DNA from: Dyadobacter sp. 676
GTDB lineage: Bacteria > Bacteroidota > Bacteroidia > Cytophagales > Spirosomataceae
DNA: 64,000 bases
Direction: 5' to 3'
Assembly: GCF_040448675.1 (NCBI RefSeq)
Contig: NZ_CP159289.1
Location: forward strand, 4,075,001 to 4,139,000
Shown: one piece after another, positions 9,203 to 18,500 of the stretch
Numbering within the stretch: the first letter of the stretch is position 1
Layout: every line of letters starts with the position of its first letter
The notes under the pieces: model-generated
What the model was told of the DNA's origin: nothing
What the model saw: only the letters and a program-made list of their open reading frames with translations
The model's database searches: none
Translations under genes and position numbers: made by a program

Positions 9203-9511
9203 TCAGTGAATAGTTTTGAGACGTTTCAAAGTACTCGTAAGACCAGTTCGGGATCCGGCGCCGAGGGTGTCCAAGAAGGAGCTGTCGGCGATAGTGCTGT
9301 CCCGGACTACTGTGTCCTGATAAACGCTGTCGCTTATGATACTGTCTGTCCCGATAGTGTCCGGTCGAATACTATCCACCTGAGCGCTATCCACACCTGT
9401 CCTTGCCGAGACCGGTGCAGGTGCATTTTCTTCCATTTTTCCCCGTTCGCAGGCGACCAGCTGGATCAGCAGCAACACAACACACAATACCAGCCATTTT
9501 TCTGTTCTCAT
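9203..9511 (-). CDS. Small lipoprotein with nine Asp-Ser/Thr pentads
   Basis: The 102-residue protein starts with a lipoprotein signal (LIQLVAC, lipidated Cys21). A short linker follows, then nine consecutive five-residue units of the form x-D-[S/T]-x-x. Asp occurs at 41, 46, 51, 56, 61, 66, 71, 76 and 81, each followed by Ser or Thr. A short basic tail (LKRLK) ends it. I recognise no family: canonical pentapeptide repeats have Leu or Phe at the centre of A(D/N)LxX, which is absent here. The spacing would suit a regular beta structure or a row of divalent-cation ligands, but that is speculation. It lies upstream of the sigma factor gene on the same strand and may belong to that regulatory unit. 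Confidence 0.7.
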   Translation of the reverse strand: MRTEKWLVLCVVLLLIQLVACERGKMEENAPAPVSARTGVDSAQVDSIRPDTIGTDSIISDSVYQDTVVRDSTIADSSFLDTLGAGSRTGLTSTLKRLKTIH

Positions 9512-9547
9512 GACTATTGATGGTTAAATTTGAGATAATAAATCAGG

Positions 9548-9559
9548 AGAAGCGCTTCT
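9548..9559. promoter_or_regulatory. Perfect 12-bp palindrome, possible LacI-family operator
   Basis: AGAAGCGCTTCT is a perfect palindrome in the spacer between the divergent lipoprotein gene (minus) and the esterase gene (plus). The core AAGCGCTT fits the general LacI/GalR operator shape with a central CG. No LacI-type regulator is encoded in this window, so the link rests on the motif and position only. Confidence 0.4.
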
Positions 9560-9695
9560 ATTAAAATAAACTACAATGGATGGCGGGAAGGTTGGGCAGG
9601 TATCGGAAAAAATACTGATTAAAATGTGTATTGTCAGTAAATACCAGTTATTTGAGCGTTTTGGTTTTGAAATGAATAGCCCCAACCATCGCCTC

Positions 9696-10868
9696 ATGAA
9701 ACGAATTGCCTGCATATTGATCCTGCAACTGGCCAGCCTGGCGGTTTTTGCCCAGAACTACGACGAGTCCAAGGTCCCGCATTACACATTGCCTGATGTG
9801 TTGAAGACATCGGCAGGAAAGACGATCCGCAACAAGGAAAAATGGGAGAAACTGAGGAGGCCCGAAGTACTGAAACTTTTCGAAGACAATGTGTATGGGC
9901 AACTGCCAACCGACTACGACAGCATCCGCTACGCGCTATCAGAAGACGACCACCCGGAAATGGACGGAAAGGCGGTGTTGAAACAGGTCGGCATTACCGT
10001 GTTCAGGAAAGGGACACCGGTGCAGATCGATGTGGTGCTCTTTGTGCCGGCGCAGCCAAAGAAGCCCGTACCGGTTTTCCTGCTCATTAATAACCGCGGC
10101 AAGGAGAACACCGATCCTACGCGTGCTACCAGGAGCGAGTTCTGGCCGGCTGAAATGGTGATCGACAGCGGGTTCGCGATTGCGGCATTTCATGTGAGCG
10201 ACCTGGCGCCCGATAATAAGGATACGTATGCGACGGGCCTTTTGCAGAAGCTCTATCCGGAGCAATTGAAAAAAGATAACGGCATGAAGGCCATTGGCGC
10301 CTGGGCATGGGGTGCAAGCCGGGTAATGGATTACTTCGAGACCGATAAGGATATCGATGCGAAAAAAGTCATTGTCGTGGGGCATTCGCGTGGAGGGAAA
10401 ACTTCGTTGTGGGCCGCGGCCCAGGACCAGCGCTTTGCAGCCTGTGTAACCAATTGTTCCGGAAATACCGGTGCGGCGCTCGCGAGGCGGCAGTTCGGCG
10501 AGAGGATCAGCCGTATCAACGCTACTTTTCCCCATTGGTTTAATAACAATTACAAAAAGTATAACGACAGGGAGAATGCATTGCCGGTTGATCAGCACAT
10601 GCTGATCGCGCTCATCGCACCGCGGCCGGTTTATGCCACGAATGCTTCCAAAGACCTTTGGGCGGACCCAAAAGGAACATTCCTGGCCATGAAAGCCGCT
10701 GAACCTGTTTATGCGTTGTACGGTATCAAACCGGAATTGCCCAACGATCAGCCGGGGATCGATGTGCCGGTAATCGGCCCGCACTTCGGTTACCATAACC
10801 GTGAAGGCGAGCACAATATGACGGCCTACGACTGGGCGAATTTTATCCGGTTCGCGAGGAAATTCTGA
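9696..10868 (+). CDS. CE15-like glucuronoyl esterase / alpha-beta hydrolase
   Basis: From the ATG at 9696 the protein has 390 residues and a clean signal peptide (SLAVFAQ, cleaved near residue 20). An ATG at 9672 adds eight residues before it. The nucleophile elbow is GHSRGGK with Ser231, and the likely catalytic His373 sits in REGEHNMTAYDW near the C-terminus. This arrangement is typical of carbohydrate esterase family 15, which cleaves ester bonds between glucuronoxylan and lignin. A related acetyl xylan esterase-type role is possible. It is probably periplasmic. No other polysaccharide-degradation genes are adjacent. The nearby palindrome at 9548 may control it. Confidence 0.8.
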   Translation: MKRIACILILQLASLAVFAQNYDESKVPHYTLPDVLKTSAGKTIRNKEKWEKLRRPEVLKLFEDNVYGQLPTDYDSIRYALSEDDHPEMDGKAVLKQVGITVFRKGTPVQIDVVLFVPAQPKKPVPVFLLINNRGKENTDPTRATRSEFWPAEMVIDSGFAIAAFHVSDLAPDNKDTYATGLLQKLYPEQLKKDNGMKAIGAWAWGASRVMDYFETDKDIDAKKVIVVGHSRGGKTSLWAAAQDQRFAACVTNCSGNTGAALARRQFGERISRINATFPHWFNNNYKKYNDRENALPVDQHMLIALIAPRPVYATNASKDLWADPKGTFLAMKAAEPVYALYGIKPELPNDQPGIDVPVIGPHFGYHNREGEHNMTAYDWANFIRFARKF

Positions 10869-11059
10869 TGTATTGCGCGTTTTTCTTCGGGAAATAACTC
10901 GGAGAGGCGTATCGTCGCATACCGGGCAGGGAACGCATATGCCAGTCGATAAGGCCCACGCTGTGAAAAAGAGAATGCCTGGTTTTAAGTCGGGCACAAA
11001 TTTTGAATGCCCGAAAGTGAAAGAACGCCTGTTTACTTCTTTACTAAAATACCTGAATC

Positions 11060-11287
11060 ATGAAAGACAGAAAACTTCCCGAAGATCAATCGCTGGTTTT
11101 ATTTACCGATCTGAACGGCGTTCCGCGAGAAGGTACTTATAAAAAAGCTTCCAAAGCATTTGTCGAGGCTATCGGCGACGAGGGACCGGAGGATACAGGG
11201 AATATTTATCCGGAGGAAGACATCGTGTCATGGGAATATCTCGACAAAAAGGACCGGCCTAATCCGGATATTATGGTGATTCTTTAG
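11060..11287 (+). CDS. Small hypothetical protein (75 aa)
   Basis: This is an acidic, soluble protein with no signal peptide or membrane segment. The reading frame is clean, with features of a folded domain (FTDLNGVPREGTYKKA, then an Asp/Glu-rich second half). It stands alone on the plus strand between the esterase and a minus-strand gene pair, and its stop overlaps the stop of the opposing small frame by four bases. I do not recognise the family. Confidence 0.6.
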   Translation: MKDRKLPEDQSLVLFTDLNGVPREGTYKKASKAFVEAIGDEGPEDTGNIYPEEDIVSWEYLDKKDRPNPDIMVIL

Positions 11288-11448
11288 GGCGGTAATTGCT
11301 TCCCGACCGGTAGTCGTGCCTTGATCGGGGAAGCCTCATTCACCACCCATCCGGATTGAAGTTTCCGCAAGCCTCGTTCGTAATATGCGGACGGCGCTAG
11401 TTCTTTCCATTCGACACTCAGGATAATGGTCACTGAATACGATTCCAT
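11284..11448 (-). CDS. Possible small gene (54 aa) downstream of the metallopeptidase
   Basis: An ATG at 11448 begins only six bases after the stop of the metallopeptidase gene (TAA, TCGGAA, ATG). It opens a 54-residue frame that ends in TAA at 11284. The sequence includes SVEWKELAPSAYYERGLRK and a basic C-terminal tail (KARLPVGKQLPP), with no signal peptide. Tight spacing behind a same-strand gene, a GGA-containing spacer and a stop overlapping the convergent small gene argue for translation. The length is short enough that chance is a real alternative. No family is recognised. Confidence 0.4.
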   Translation of the reverse strand: MESYSVTIILSVEWKELAPSAYYERGLRKLQSGWVVNEASPIKARLPVGKQLPP

Positions 11449-11454
11449 TTCCGA

Positions 11455-14400
11455 TTATTTTACATCAACGACAATATCAGCGAACTGGAACCCGCTTTGC
11501 CACTCATTGAACGGAGAGCCAGGGTTAATAAAGTCTGCTGTGATGATATGGTTTCCGACAACGGCCTGCCCGTCGAGCAGCACCGAGAAGCGTGGCTGGT
11601 CGAAAGGATAATACAGGGCCGGATTGAAAATGTTGAGCATTTTCAACCTGAGGGTGTATTTGCCGATGGGCTTCATGGTCAGGACCATGTCCAGGATCGC
11701 GTTCTCCGAATCGACCAGCAGCTGGGTTACCGGGTTGCCGTTTCCGTCAGCGACAGGCAGTTTTACGCCATTAGGGTCGAAAAGCTCCACGGCCAGCACG
11801 TAATCGGATGTTTCAAAAGAGAAAGGGTCGCTGGGGTCCACATCGTTTCGGAATGCATGAAGCCCGATGATGAAGTTTTTGGTTGGAGTAGCCGGTGGGT
11901 TGTTACTGCCGCCGGCGGTAGTCTTGAACAGTACCGTCGGGGGATCGATGCCCGGGCATGCCCCCTGGTTTTTAATGGTCAGGGCATAGGTCTTGCTGCC
12001 GGTTAGCTTTCCGGCAGGGACAGCCATCGATGTTGCGGTGGTAGGGGTATTGTTGAAACCGGGTACCGGGTTGGCACCGTCCAGGATCGTGACCAGATAG
12101 CTATCGCCCGGTTTGAGCCACAGGCTGGGATGCCAGCTGATAGTAAATGCCTTGGCGGGGTCGATCTTATCGATGTCGGAGGGGAACTTGGGGAACGGCT
12201 GGTCGGGGCAGATACTGTAATTGAAAGGCTGCGATAATGCGGATTTGGCCCCCAATGGCCCCACGGCCTGCACCCTGAGCTGGATGCCTTGCTTGTCGTC
12301 GAACATCAGTTGGTCGTTCACATATAGTTCGAAAATCTTTCCCGGGACGCTGTAAACGGTGGTCAGGTTGGAGGTCTTCTCGGTCAGGTGCAGTTCGAAG
12401 TGGTCGACCAGGCCCATGTTCAACGTATTCGCCTTCCATTGGAAGGTGGCCCCCAGATAGTTCTTATAGGCGATCGGCGAGCCATCGGCGGGGGCTTTCA
12501 TGGCCGGCAGGATGGCGTTCTCGTCCGTCTCGACTCTCCACACATTGACGCAGCCGCCAGAGGTAGTCCCTTTCAGAGGCAACACCCTTACAAACAGGTC
12601 CGTCTGGTTGGGTAGCAGGGGTAGGCTCACCAGATCGGTCGTCAGGTTTCCGGCCGCGGTCTGGGTACGGATGATGTTGGCAAATGCATTATCGGTGGCA
12701 ATCTGGACGACGAAGCTGGCGGCGCCTGGTACCGGGTCCCAACCTACCCAGAAGCCCATGCTGCTGACCAGATGGGCAGGGTCGCCAGCTCCCTGGTTTT
12801 TGGCCTGGGTGACTGCTGTTAACGGAACAACGGTTACAATCATTTCGGTCTTCGACCAGGCTCCGAAGTTGTCGGTGATCTGGGCGATATTGGTCCGTTC
12901 GGCCCGCACGCGGGCATAGTAGTTTTTTCCAATATCCAGGCTGGCATTGATCACGCCCGATTCGGTAAAATTGCCGGTATGGTTAGTGGTTCCGGTATAG
13001 ACCAGATCGGTCAGGGCTTTGTCATTGAAAACCTGGAAGGTGTATTTCTGAGCGTCGCCGACCGATTTCCAGGTCAGGGTGGGATTATTCCAGGGATTGA
13101 CCCCGCTGGCTCCTTGCACCCAGCTGAAAAAGGTAGCCTGCTTGTTGTCGAGGGTAAAAACGTGGGCCGGGCCGAACTGTTGATGAAGGGCGCAGAGCGG
13201 ATTTTGGGCTGTCCGGCAGAAATTGGGATCTGCCTGAGTAATGCGTGCCCGGGTATAGACCTTTTCACTAGGGTGGTAGTAGCCTTTGACAGTGGCAGTG
13301 TAAGCGATGCCGCCTTTGGGGTTGACCACCGTTGTGAAGTTGCTGACTTTGTAAGTTTGTAAGTTCGCCGAGAAATCGTACTTGGTCGACATCTGTACTT
13401 CCCATTCGAGTACGGGCTCGTTTTCCCATGTGAGGCTGACCTGCGTCTGGGGCCAGGGGTTAACACCCTTGGCGCCGTTGACAGGCGACATCATAAAGCC
13501 TTTTGGGTTATTATCGCAGACGCCTACCGCACACCAGGCGTTCTGAGTGGCCAGATGTTCCGCCGAGTTAAGACCGTACAGTTTTTCGGCAGCCTGCAGT
13601 GTCAATGTCCGGAAGGCGGGATAGTCCGTATCGACGGTAATTGCTGGCATAGCATCCCAGACGATCTGGATGGCATTTTCGACGCCAATACCCGTCAGAT
13701 TGCCGTAGCCGTACCCGAGGTCGTTATAAGCCGTGCCCTGGAAGCCGACGGAAAGGAGATAGAACCATTTTCTTGCAACGCCCGAACCGGGATGAGGCTC
13801 ATAGTCCTCCGTGCAGGTATTTACATAATACTCCCCATTGTAAGTATCTGCAAAACCATAAACCTTGGGGACTGAAAAATTCTCGGCTGACACTTTATAT
13901 TGCTCTCCGAATAACCAGGAATAGTTTTGAGGCGAATTTTGCTTGATTTTATTCTTGACGTATAAACCCAAAATGTCAGCAATTCCTTCATTGAGCGTTC
14001 GAAATTCATGGCATAAGTATTGGTCATAGCCGATGATGCCTGTTTTATTTGAGAAAATCGCATGTGCATATTCATGTGCGATTACCTCCAGTACATTGAT
14101 AAAAGGCTTGGTATTTTGAGGAAGAAGGCTTCTGTAAAACGAAATGCTTTCGCTTAAATCGTCCTTATAGTGAATTGCATAAGCTGCCGCTGACGCCGAC
14201 GGATCTTCATCTGAGCTTTTTAAAAATATTTCGATTGGCGCAACACCAGTGCCATCAAAACCCTTCCACCCAAATCGTTGGTCAAATTCTTTCATCACTT
14301 TTTGGAAGCCGTAAAGCGTTTGAACAGCTTCCGAACTCAGATAAGGTGTCGGATTATCTGTAAATTGATTATCCTGCTGTGCCTTATCCTCAAAATAGAT

Positions 14401-14658
14401 GGAATTACCTCCACTGATTCCTTGCAGTGTAATGGCGGGAAAGCCGTTCTCAGGCAATGTCTGTAAGCGGCAAACTTTTTCACTTTGCGGATCAGCGTTA
14501 ACCGTGTATTCCAGCGCTCGGAACGTTTGTTGTCCATCGAAGAAGCTCATGGCTGTCCGGTCGACATTCTTAGCGTTATAAAATGGCTGGGCGAAGGATA
14601 CGCCCGATGCCAGGAGGCAGGCGAGTCCTGCTGTGAGATGTAAGAAAGATCTTTTCAT
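11455..14658 (-). CDS. Secreted M4-type zinc metallopeptidase with Fn3-like repeats
   Basis: The 1067-residue protein has a signal peptide (LASGVSFAQ, cleaved near residue 24). Its peptidase domain carries HEYAH (195-199) and NEGIAD (223-228), giving the two His and the Glu zinc ligands. A later EPHPGSGVARKWFYLL segment matches the catalytic His region of M4 thermolysin-type peptidases. Peptidase signatures end near AWCAVGVCD. About 650 residues of beta-rich modules follow, resembling fibronectin III repeats (two segments share a GxxGVNPWxxxxLTW pattern). The last module is not a recognisable type IX sorting domain. It is probably exported and degrades or binds extracellular protein. Family assignment is firm; the substrate is unknown. 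Confidence 0.82.
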   Translation of the reverse strand: MKRSFLHLTAGLACLLASGVSFAQPFYNAKNVDRTAMSFFDGQQTFRALEYTVNADPQSEKVCRLQTLPENGFPAITLQGISGGNSIYFEDKAQQDNQFTDNPTPYLSSEAVQTLYGFQKVMKEFDQRFGWKGFDGTGVAPIEIFLKSSDEDPSASAAAYAIHYKDDLSESISFYRSLLPQNTKPFINVLEVIAHEYAHAIFSNKTGIIGYDQYLCHEFRTLNEGIADILGLYVKNKIKQNSPQNYSWLFGEQYKVSAENFSVPKVYGFADTYNGEYYVNTCTEDYEPHPGSGVARKWFYLLSVGFQGTAYNDLGYGYGNLTGIGVENAIQIVWDAMPAITVDTDYPAFRTLTLQAAEKLYGLNSAEHLATQNAWCAVGVCDNNPKGFMMSPVNGAKGVNPWPQTQVSLTWENEPVLEWEVQMSTKYDFSANLQTYKVSNFTTVVNPKGGIAYTATVKGYYHPSEKVYTRARITQADPNFCRTAQNPLCALHQQFGPAHVFTLDNKQATFFSWVQGASGVNPWNNPTLTWKSVGDAQKYTFQVFNDKALTDLVYTGTTNHTGNFTESGVINASLDIGKNYYARVRAERTNIAQITDNFGAWSKTEMIVTVVPLTAVTQAKNQGAGDPAHLVSSMGFWVGWDPVPGAASFVVQIATDNAFANIIRTQTAAGNLTTDLVSLPLLPNQTDLFVRVLPLKGTTSGGCVNVWRVETDENAILPAMKAPADGSPIAYKNYLGATFQWKANTLNMGLVDHFELHLTEKTSNLTTVYSVPGKIFELYVNDQLMFDDKQGIQLRVQAVGPLGAKSALSQPFNYSICPDQPFPKFPSDIDKIDPAKAFTISWHPSLWLKPGDSYLVTILDGANPVPGFNNTPTTATSMAVPAGKLTGSKTYALTIKNQGACPGIDPPTVLFKTTAGGSNNPPATPTKNFIIGLHAFRNDVDPSDPFSFETSDYVLAVELFDPNGVKLPVADGNGNPVTQLLVDSENAILDMVLTMKPIGKYTLRLKMLNIFNPALYYPFDQPRFSVLLDGQAVVGNHIITADFINPGSPFNEWQSGFQFADIVVDVK

Positions 14659-14963
14659 AGTGATGTGTAGCGATGATCGATGCTAAATAGCTTTAAAAAA
14701 AGCACAATCGGGTCTTATTTGTGGTGGTTAAAAACTAGTCTGATAACCTAATTTACCAGCCACATGAGTCGAAGAAATAGCTCCCGCGAACGACGGAGAG
14801 TTTATGATTTATAATTGGAGACATTATCGGTAGATACCTCTGACACAATTGACATTAAGGGCGTACGGCGCAGAAATCGAGGCAAAATGAGTGTCTGAAA
14901 GCCCAAAATGAATGCATCGATATGGTGCTAAACACAATTGAACACCGGAAAGGCGAAAGGGAG
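14659..14963. other. Intergenic region, 305 bp
   Basis: AT-rich spacer between the metallopeptidase start and the sensor kinase stop, both on the minus strand. It should hold the metallopeptidase promoter and leader. I see no tRNA, riboswitch or credible small frame, no hairpin terminator with a T-run for the kinase, and no clean TAnnTTTG box. Confidence 0.5.
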
Positions 14964-17900
14964 TTAATCTCTTTCCGGGAAGGTGATCAGGAATTGTGCG
15001 CCCGATGTCGCATTGGCCTTTATTTCGAGTTTTAGTATTCCGGCAAGTTCTTTTACGATCACTAGTCCGATGCCATGGATTTTCGGCTCGTCGCCCGATG
15101 ATTCGGGATAGGCAGCATCGCTCTCATTGAACCAGTTGAGGGTTTTATCCGGAAGTCCTATACCTGTGTCGGATACTATTAATGTGGTCGCTCCCGGTTT
15201 CGGGCCGGCGCTTACGGCCACAGAACCTTCTGAACTAAATTTATTAGCATTGTCGATCAGATTGTGCAGGATAATTTTCAATAATTGCCGGTTAGACCTC
15301 ACCTGTAACGTCTCGGGAACATTATTTTCAAACAGGTTCTGCTGAGCGGCGAACGCCTGTTTAAAGATGAACGCAACTTCGTCGACCAGGTCTCGCGCCG
15401 TAAATGTCTCGTAAACTACCGAACTGTCCGACAACTGCGACCTGACATAAGACAGCATGTTTTCCAGAAGGGTGAGAATTCTTCTGGAAGACTCGTTTAC
15501 GCCTGTGCTCACCGTTTCCGCGAGAGAATACTCGCCATTTTGAATCAGGCCCGGTAGCTTCCCGGAGGTGAATTCTATCGCTCTCAACGGACTACGGATG
15601 TCATGGCTGATGGATGCGATCAGGTGCATTTGGAGACGGGTCTGCCTGAGAAGCTCCTGCTCGGAGTTTTTCAGGACCCCTAATGTATCCTCCAATTTAA
15701 GGGTTCTTTCCTGGACACGTGATTCCAGAATCTTGTTCAGACCGTCGGCTTTTTTCAGGCGGTTTTTGAAATAGAGATAAATCATCACCAGCATCAGGAT
15801 GGCCAGGAATATTTTAAACGGCCAGGTTTCGTACCATGCGTAAGGAATGACAATGGTAAGCGACCTTAATTTCTGTGATTCACGGCCAAATCCTCCGTTT
15901 TTACGAAGTTTCAGGGTATAGGTCCCTGATGCAAGGTTGTTGAGGTGGATGGATTGGTGTTCGTTTTCGATGGGGTGCCAAATGTGCTTCGAGGACGCTT
16001 TTGCCTCCAAAGAGACCATGTAGTACAGTTGCTGGTTCCGCCGGTCGCCCAGGTAAGGGGACGAAACGAATACCTTTATATCGTTGGCGTCAGCGAGCTC
16101 TATTTTTGAACTGCTTACGGGAATCAGCCTGGAATCGGCTTCAATGCGGTCGATGAAAATCTCCGAATTCGGCACATCCAGGGGAATTTGCTCCGGTTTG
16201 AAAAACACGAGCCCGTCGATGGAAGGCAACGACACGTAGCCATTAGACAAGCGCACGGCACAGGGCTGGCAGCCGCCGTTGAATTCGTTCGTGTGAAAGC
16301 CACTTTGTTTGACATAATGGTGATAATACAGCCGGGTACTGTCGCGATGACTGGCGAAATCGAGGAGGTCGCCGCGTAGAATACGGAACAGCCCCTGATT
16401 AGTCGGGATCCAGAAAAAGTCATTGCCGTCGCGTACTATGCAATGCGCGTGCGCCAGGAAATGTTCCTTGTCCAACGGAAGCTTGGTCAGTTCGTTTTTT
16501 CGGAGGAGAAAAACGCCGTCGTCGTAGGTCGTAAACCACAGTTCGCCGGGGCGTTCCAGCAGCAGGCTCCTGATGTAGTACCGGTCGGTGCGCGGGATCA
16601 GGGATATGCTGTTTCGCACGAGGTTTACCTTGAACAGCCCGGCAGCGGTGGCTACCCATAGCACGTCCTTACCTTCCCGGAGCATGTAGGAGATGTGGGT
16701 GATTTTCCGGGTAAAAATGCGTTGGGAAGCTCCGTTTTTTCCAGGGTCGATGTATTTTAATCCGTAATATTTCGTGCCCAGCCAGATACGTCCCGTGTGG
16801 TCTTCATATAAATGGGAGATTTCGCCGCCCCCTGTCCATCGCCCTTTTAACTGCCGGCCGGTATGGTCAAATTGGTATAGGGAATCGTTCCCGGTATACC
16901 ATAAATCGCCCGAGCGGGCTTTGAGCATGCTGTACCGGCTGGTGACTATTTTGGTTTGCCGGGGTAAGGTCTTCACGATTATCCGACCGTCCGGGCCTTT
17001 TCCCAATACTCTGAAGGACGGTGTAGTGACAGTGCTATCGGAAAACGCCGCTTGCGAATAGAACACATTCGATTCGCGTTCGTCGCTATCGACGGTAAGG
17101 GTTTCGAATCCGTGGAAATCAAGAATAAAAAGCCCGTTGCTGAGCGTGCCCAGGTAAAGCCGCTGCCGAAGACGATCGAAAAAAATGGAGGAGACGTTGT
17201 TCCGTTCCAAATCGAAATCTTTAATTAACAGCTTAGTGGCAATAATTCCCGGCCGCTCTTCGGATAGCAGATAGAGTTTTCGTCCCTGAGCTATAAATGC
17301 GTTTCCCGAAGGATCGTGCGAATAAACGTGGTAGCGTTCGGCGAGGTTTGGTTTGTCGGTTTGTCCTTCTGCGGAAGTCAGTGTGATTTCTCCGGGGCGC
17401 GCATTGCTTCTCAGGTCTGTCGCCAGGAGCTCGATCTTTCCAGTCTCATCGTCATGGTATAAGTTTCTCCCCAACCTGAAAAAACCGCGGGGCGAGTGAA
17501 TGCGGGTTGTATAGCTCTTTTGTTTTTCCCAATTGGTGTAGAGCTGTACTTTTCCGTCGGGGCGCCACGCAAAGAAGCTACCGTCCGACCCGGGGAGCCA
17601 GAATAACTGGCACAAGGGCGACCATTTGGTATGGAAGCGGTCGGGTAAGCCTGCGGAAAAGAATAATCCATAGCCGCCTTCCGGTGTTTCCAACATCCGG
17701 CGAAGGCGTGCTGCGGCAGGGGGCTCTTCTTTGGTCGCCGTGGCGGCAACGACTTTTATGTAATCGAACTCTTCGGTCCATACGTAAAAGCGGTCCTTTC
17801 GTCCTTCCATATCGGGAAGGAAGGACATGAACATATTCGTCCGTATTCCCAGCACACTTTTATTGAAAATTACAAAAGTCTGCCCATCGAACCTCACGAG

Positions 17901-18083
17901 TCCCTGATCGGTAGCTAACCAAAGAAAACCATGAGAATCCTGCGCGATGGCACGTACGGAGTTTTGGGGAAGGCCGTTATCGCTATTGTAATGCCGGATG
18001 CTGTATTTCAATGCTACCGCCGGGGTTTGCGAAGCAACTGGTATAGCAAGTATTTGAAACAAAATACAGAAATACAATCTCAC
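14964..18083 (-). CDS. Propeller-type sensor histidine kinase
   Basis: A long periplasmic sensor is made of two-component propeller repeats (the first is NGLPQNSVRAIAQDSHGFLW) and a Y_Y_Y-like domain. A transmembrane helix (IFLAILMLVMIYLYF) follows, then a kinase core with SISHDIRSPL (phosphoacceptor His about 827), LIDNANKF (N box) and DTGIGLPD. The protein ends right after the ATPase domain. It has no receiver or AraC domain, unlike hybrid sensors that govern polysaccharide loci. I chose GTG at 18083 because it gives a signal peptide (LAIPVASQ). An in-frame TTG at 18233 would add 50 residues. Three response regulator genes lie next to it, so it probably phosphorylates one or more of them. 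The ligand is unknown. Confidence 0.88.
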   Translation of the reverse strand: MRLYFCILFQILAIPVASQTPAVALKYSIRHYNSDNGLPQNSVRAIAQDSHGFLWLATDQGLVRFDGQTFVIFNKSVLGIRTNMFMSFLPDMEGRKDRFYVWTEEFDYIKVVAATATKEEPPAAARLRRMLETPEGGYGLFFSAGLPDRFHTKWSPLCQLFWLPGSDGSFFAWRPDGKVQLYTNWEKQKSYTTRIHSPRGFFRLGRNLYHDDETGKIELLATDLRSNARPGEITLTSAEGQTDKPNLAERYHVYSHDPSGNAFIAQGRKLYLLSEERPGIIATKLLIKDFDLERNNVSSIFFDRLRQRLYLGTLSNGLFILDFHGFETLTVDSDERESNVFYSQAAFSDSTVTTPSFRVLGKGPDGRIIVKTLPRQTKIVTSRYSMLKARSGDLWYTGNDSLYQFDHTGRQLKGRWTGGGEISHLYEDHTGRIWLGTKYYGLKYIDPGKNGASQRIFTRKITHISYMLREGKDVLWVATAAGLFKVNLVRNSISLIPRTDRYYIRSLLLERPGELWFTTYDDGVFLLRKNELTKLPLDKEHFLAHAHCIVRDGNDFFWIPTNQGLFRILRGDLLDFASHRDSTRLYYHHYVKQSGFHTNEFNGGCQPCAVRLSNGYVSLPSIDGLVFFKPEQIPLDVPNSEIFIDRIEADSRLIPVSSSKIELADANDIKVFVSSPYLGDRRNQQLYYMVSLEAKASSKHIWHPIENEHQSIHLNNLASGTYTLKLRKNGGFGRESQKLRSLTIVIPYAWYETWPFKIFLAILMLVMIYLYFKNRLKKADGLNKILESRVQERTLKLEDTLGVLKNSEQELLRQTRLQMHLIASISHDIRSPLRAIEFTSGKLPGLIQNGEYSLAETVSTGVNESSRRILTLLENMLSYVRSQLSDSSVVYETFTARDLVDEVAFIFKQAFAAQQNLFENNVPETLQVRSNRQLLKIILHNLIDNANKFSSEGSVAVSAGPKPGATTLIVSDTGIGLPDKTLNWFNESDAAYPESSGDEPKIHGIGLVIVKELAGILKLEIKANATSGAQFLITFPERD

Positions 18084-18500
18084 GGATAATGCGAATTGTG
18101 GGGACACTTGATATCGAGGCGAAACAGACGAAATAGTTCTAGTTAACGCTAAAAGAAAGATCGATAAATGAATATACCCGGGATTGAATAATAGAAATGT
18201 TTCTATGTTATACTTCCGATTAGTGCGAATCAATACACCGTATTTCTATTTAGTTTTGGTGTGGCATTAGAAGGAGTCGACGCCGCGGCGAAAATATGCG
18301 AAATGTGCGTATATGGGTATTCCGTTCAGTGTTTCGAACAGCAACGAAGGCTATTGCCGTTTCCCAAAGAGCATATGCGTACAGGCCAGACCTGTTTCAC
18401 AACATACACACAAATTTGCCCACATTTCGACAATAGCATGTATAGTTGCCCGTAACTTCGGGGCAATCGTCATTTTTTATGCACCATAATCGAACCCGAC
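18084..18500. other. Divergent intergenic region, kinase / regulator
   Basis: About 417 bp separate the chosen kinase start (minus) from the first response regulator (plus). TAGTTTTG at 18251-18258 fits the TAnnTTTG box on the plus strand but lacks a TTG at the right distance upstream. TTGCCC (18445-18450) and GGGCAA (18460-18465) can pair just ahead of the regulator gene. A short plus-strand frame near 18261-18455 has no coding features. Confidence 0.4.

Noticed and set aside
18261..18455. A short Cys-rich plus-strand frame between the kinase and first regulator
   Set aside because: There is no start context, no conserved features and no neighbour linkage; it falls in a promoter region.
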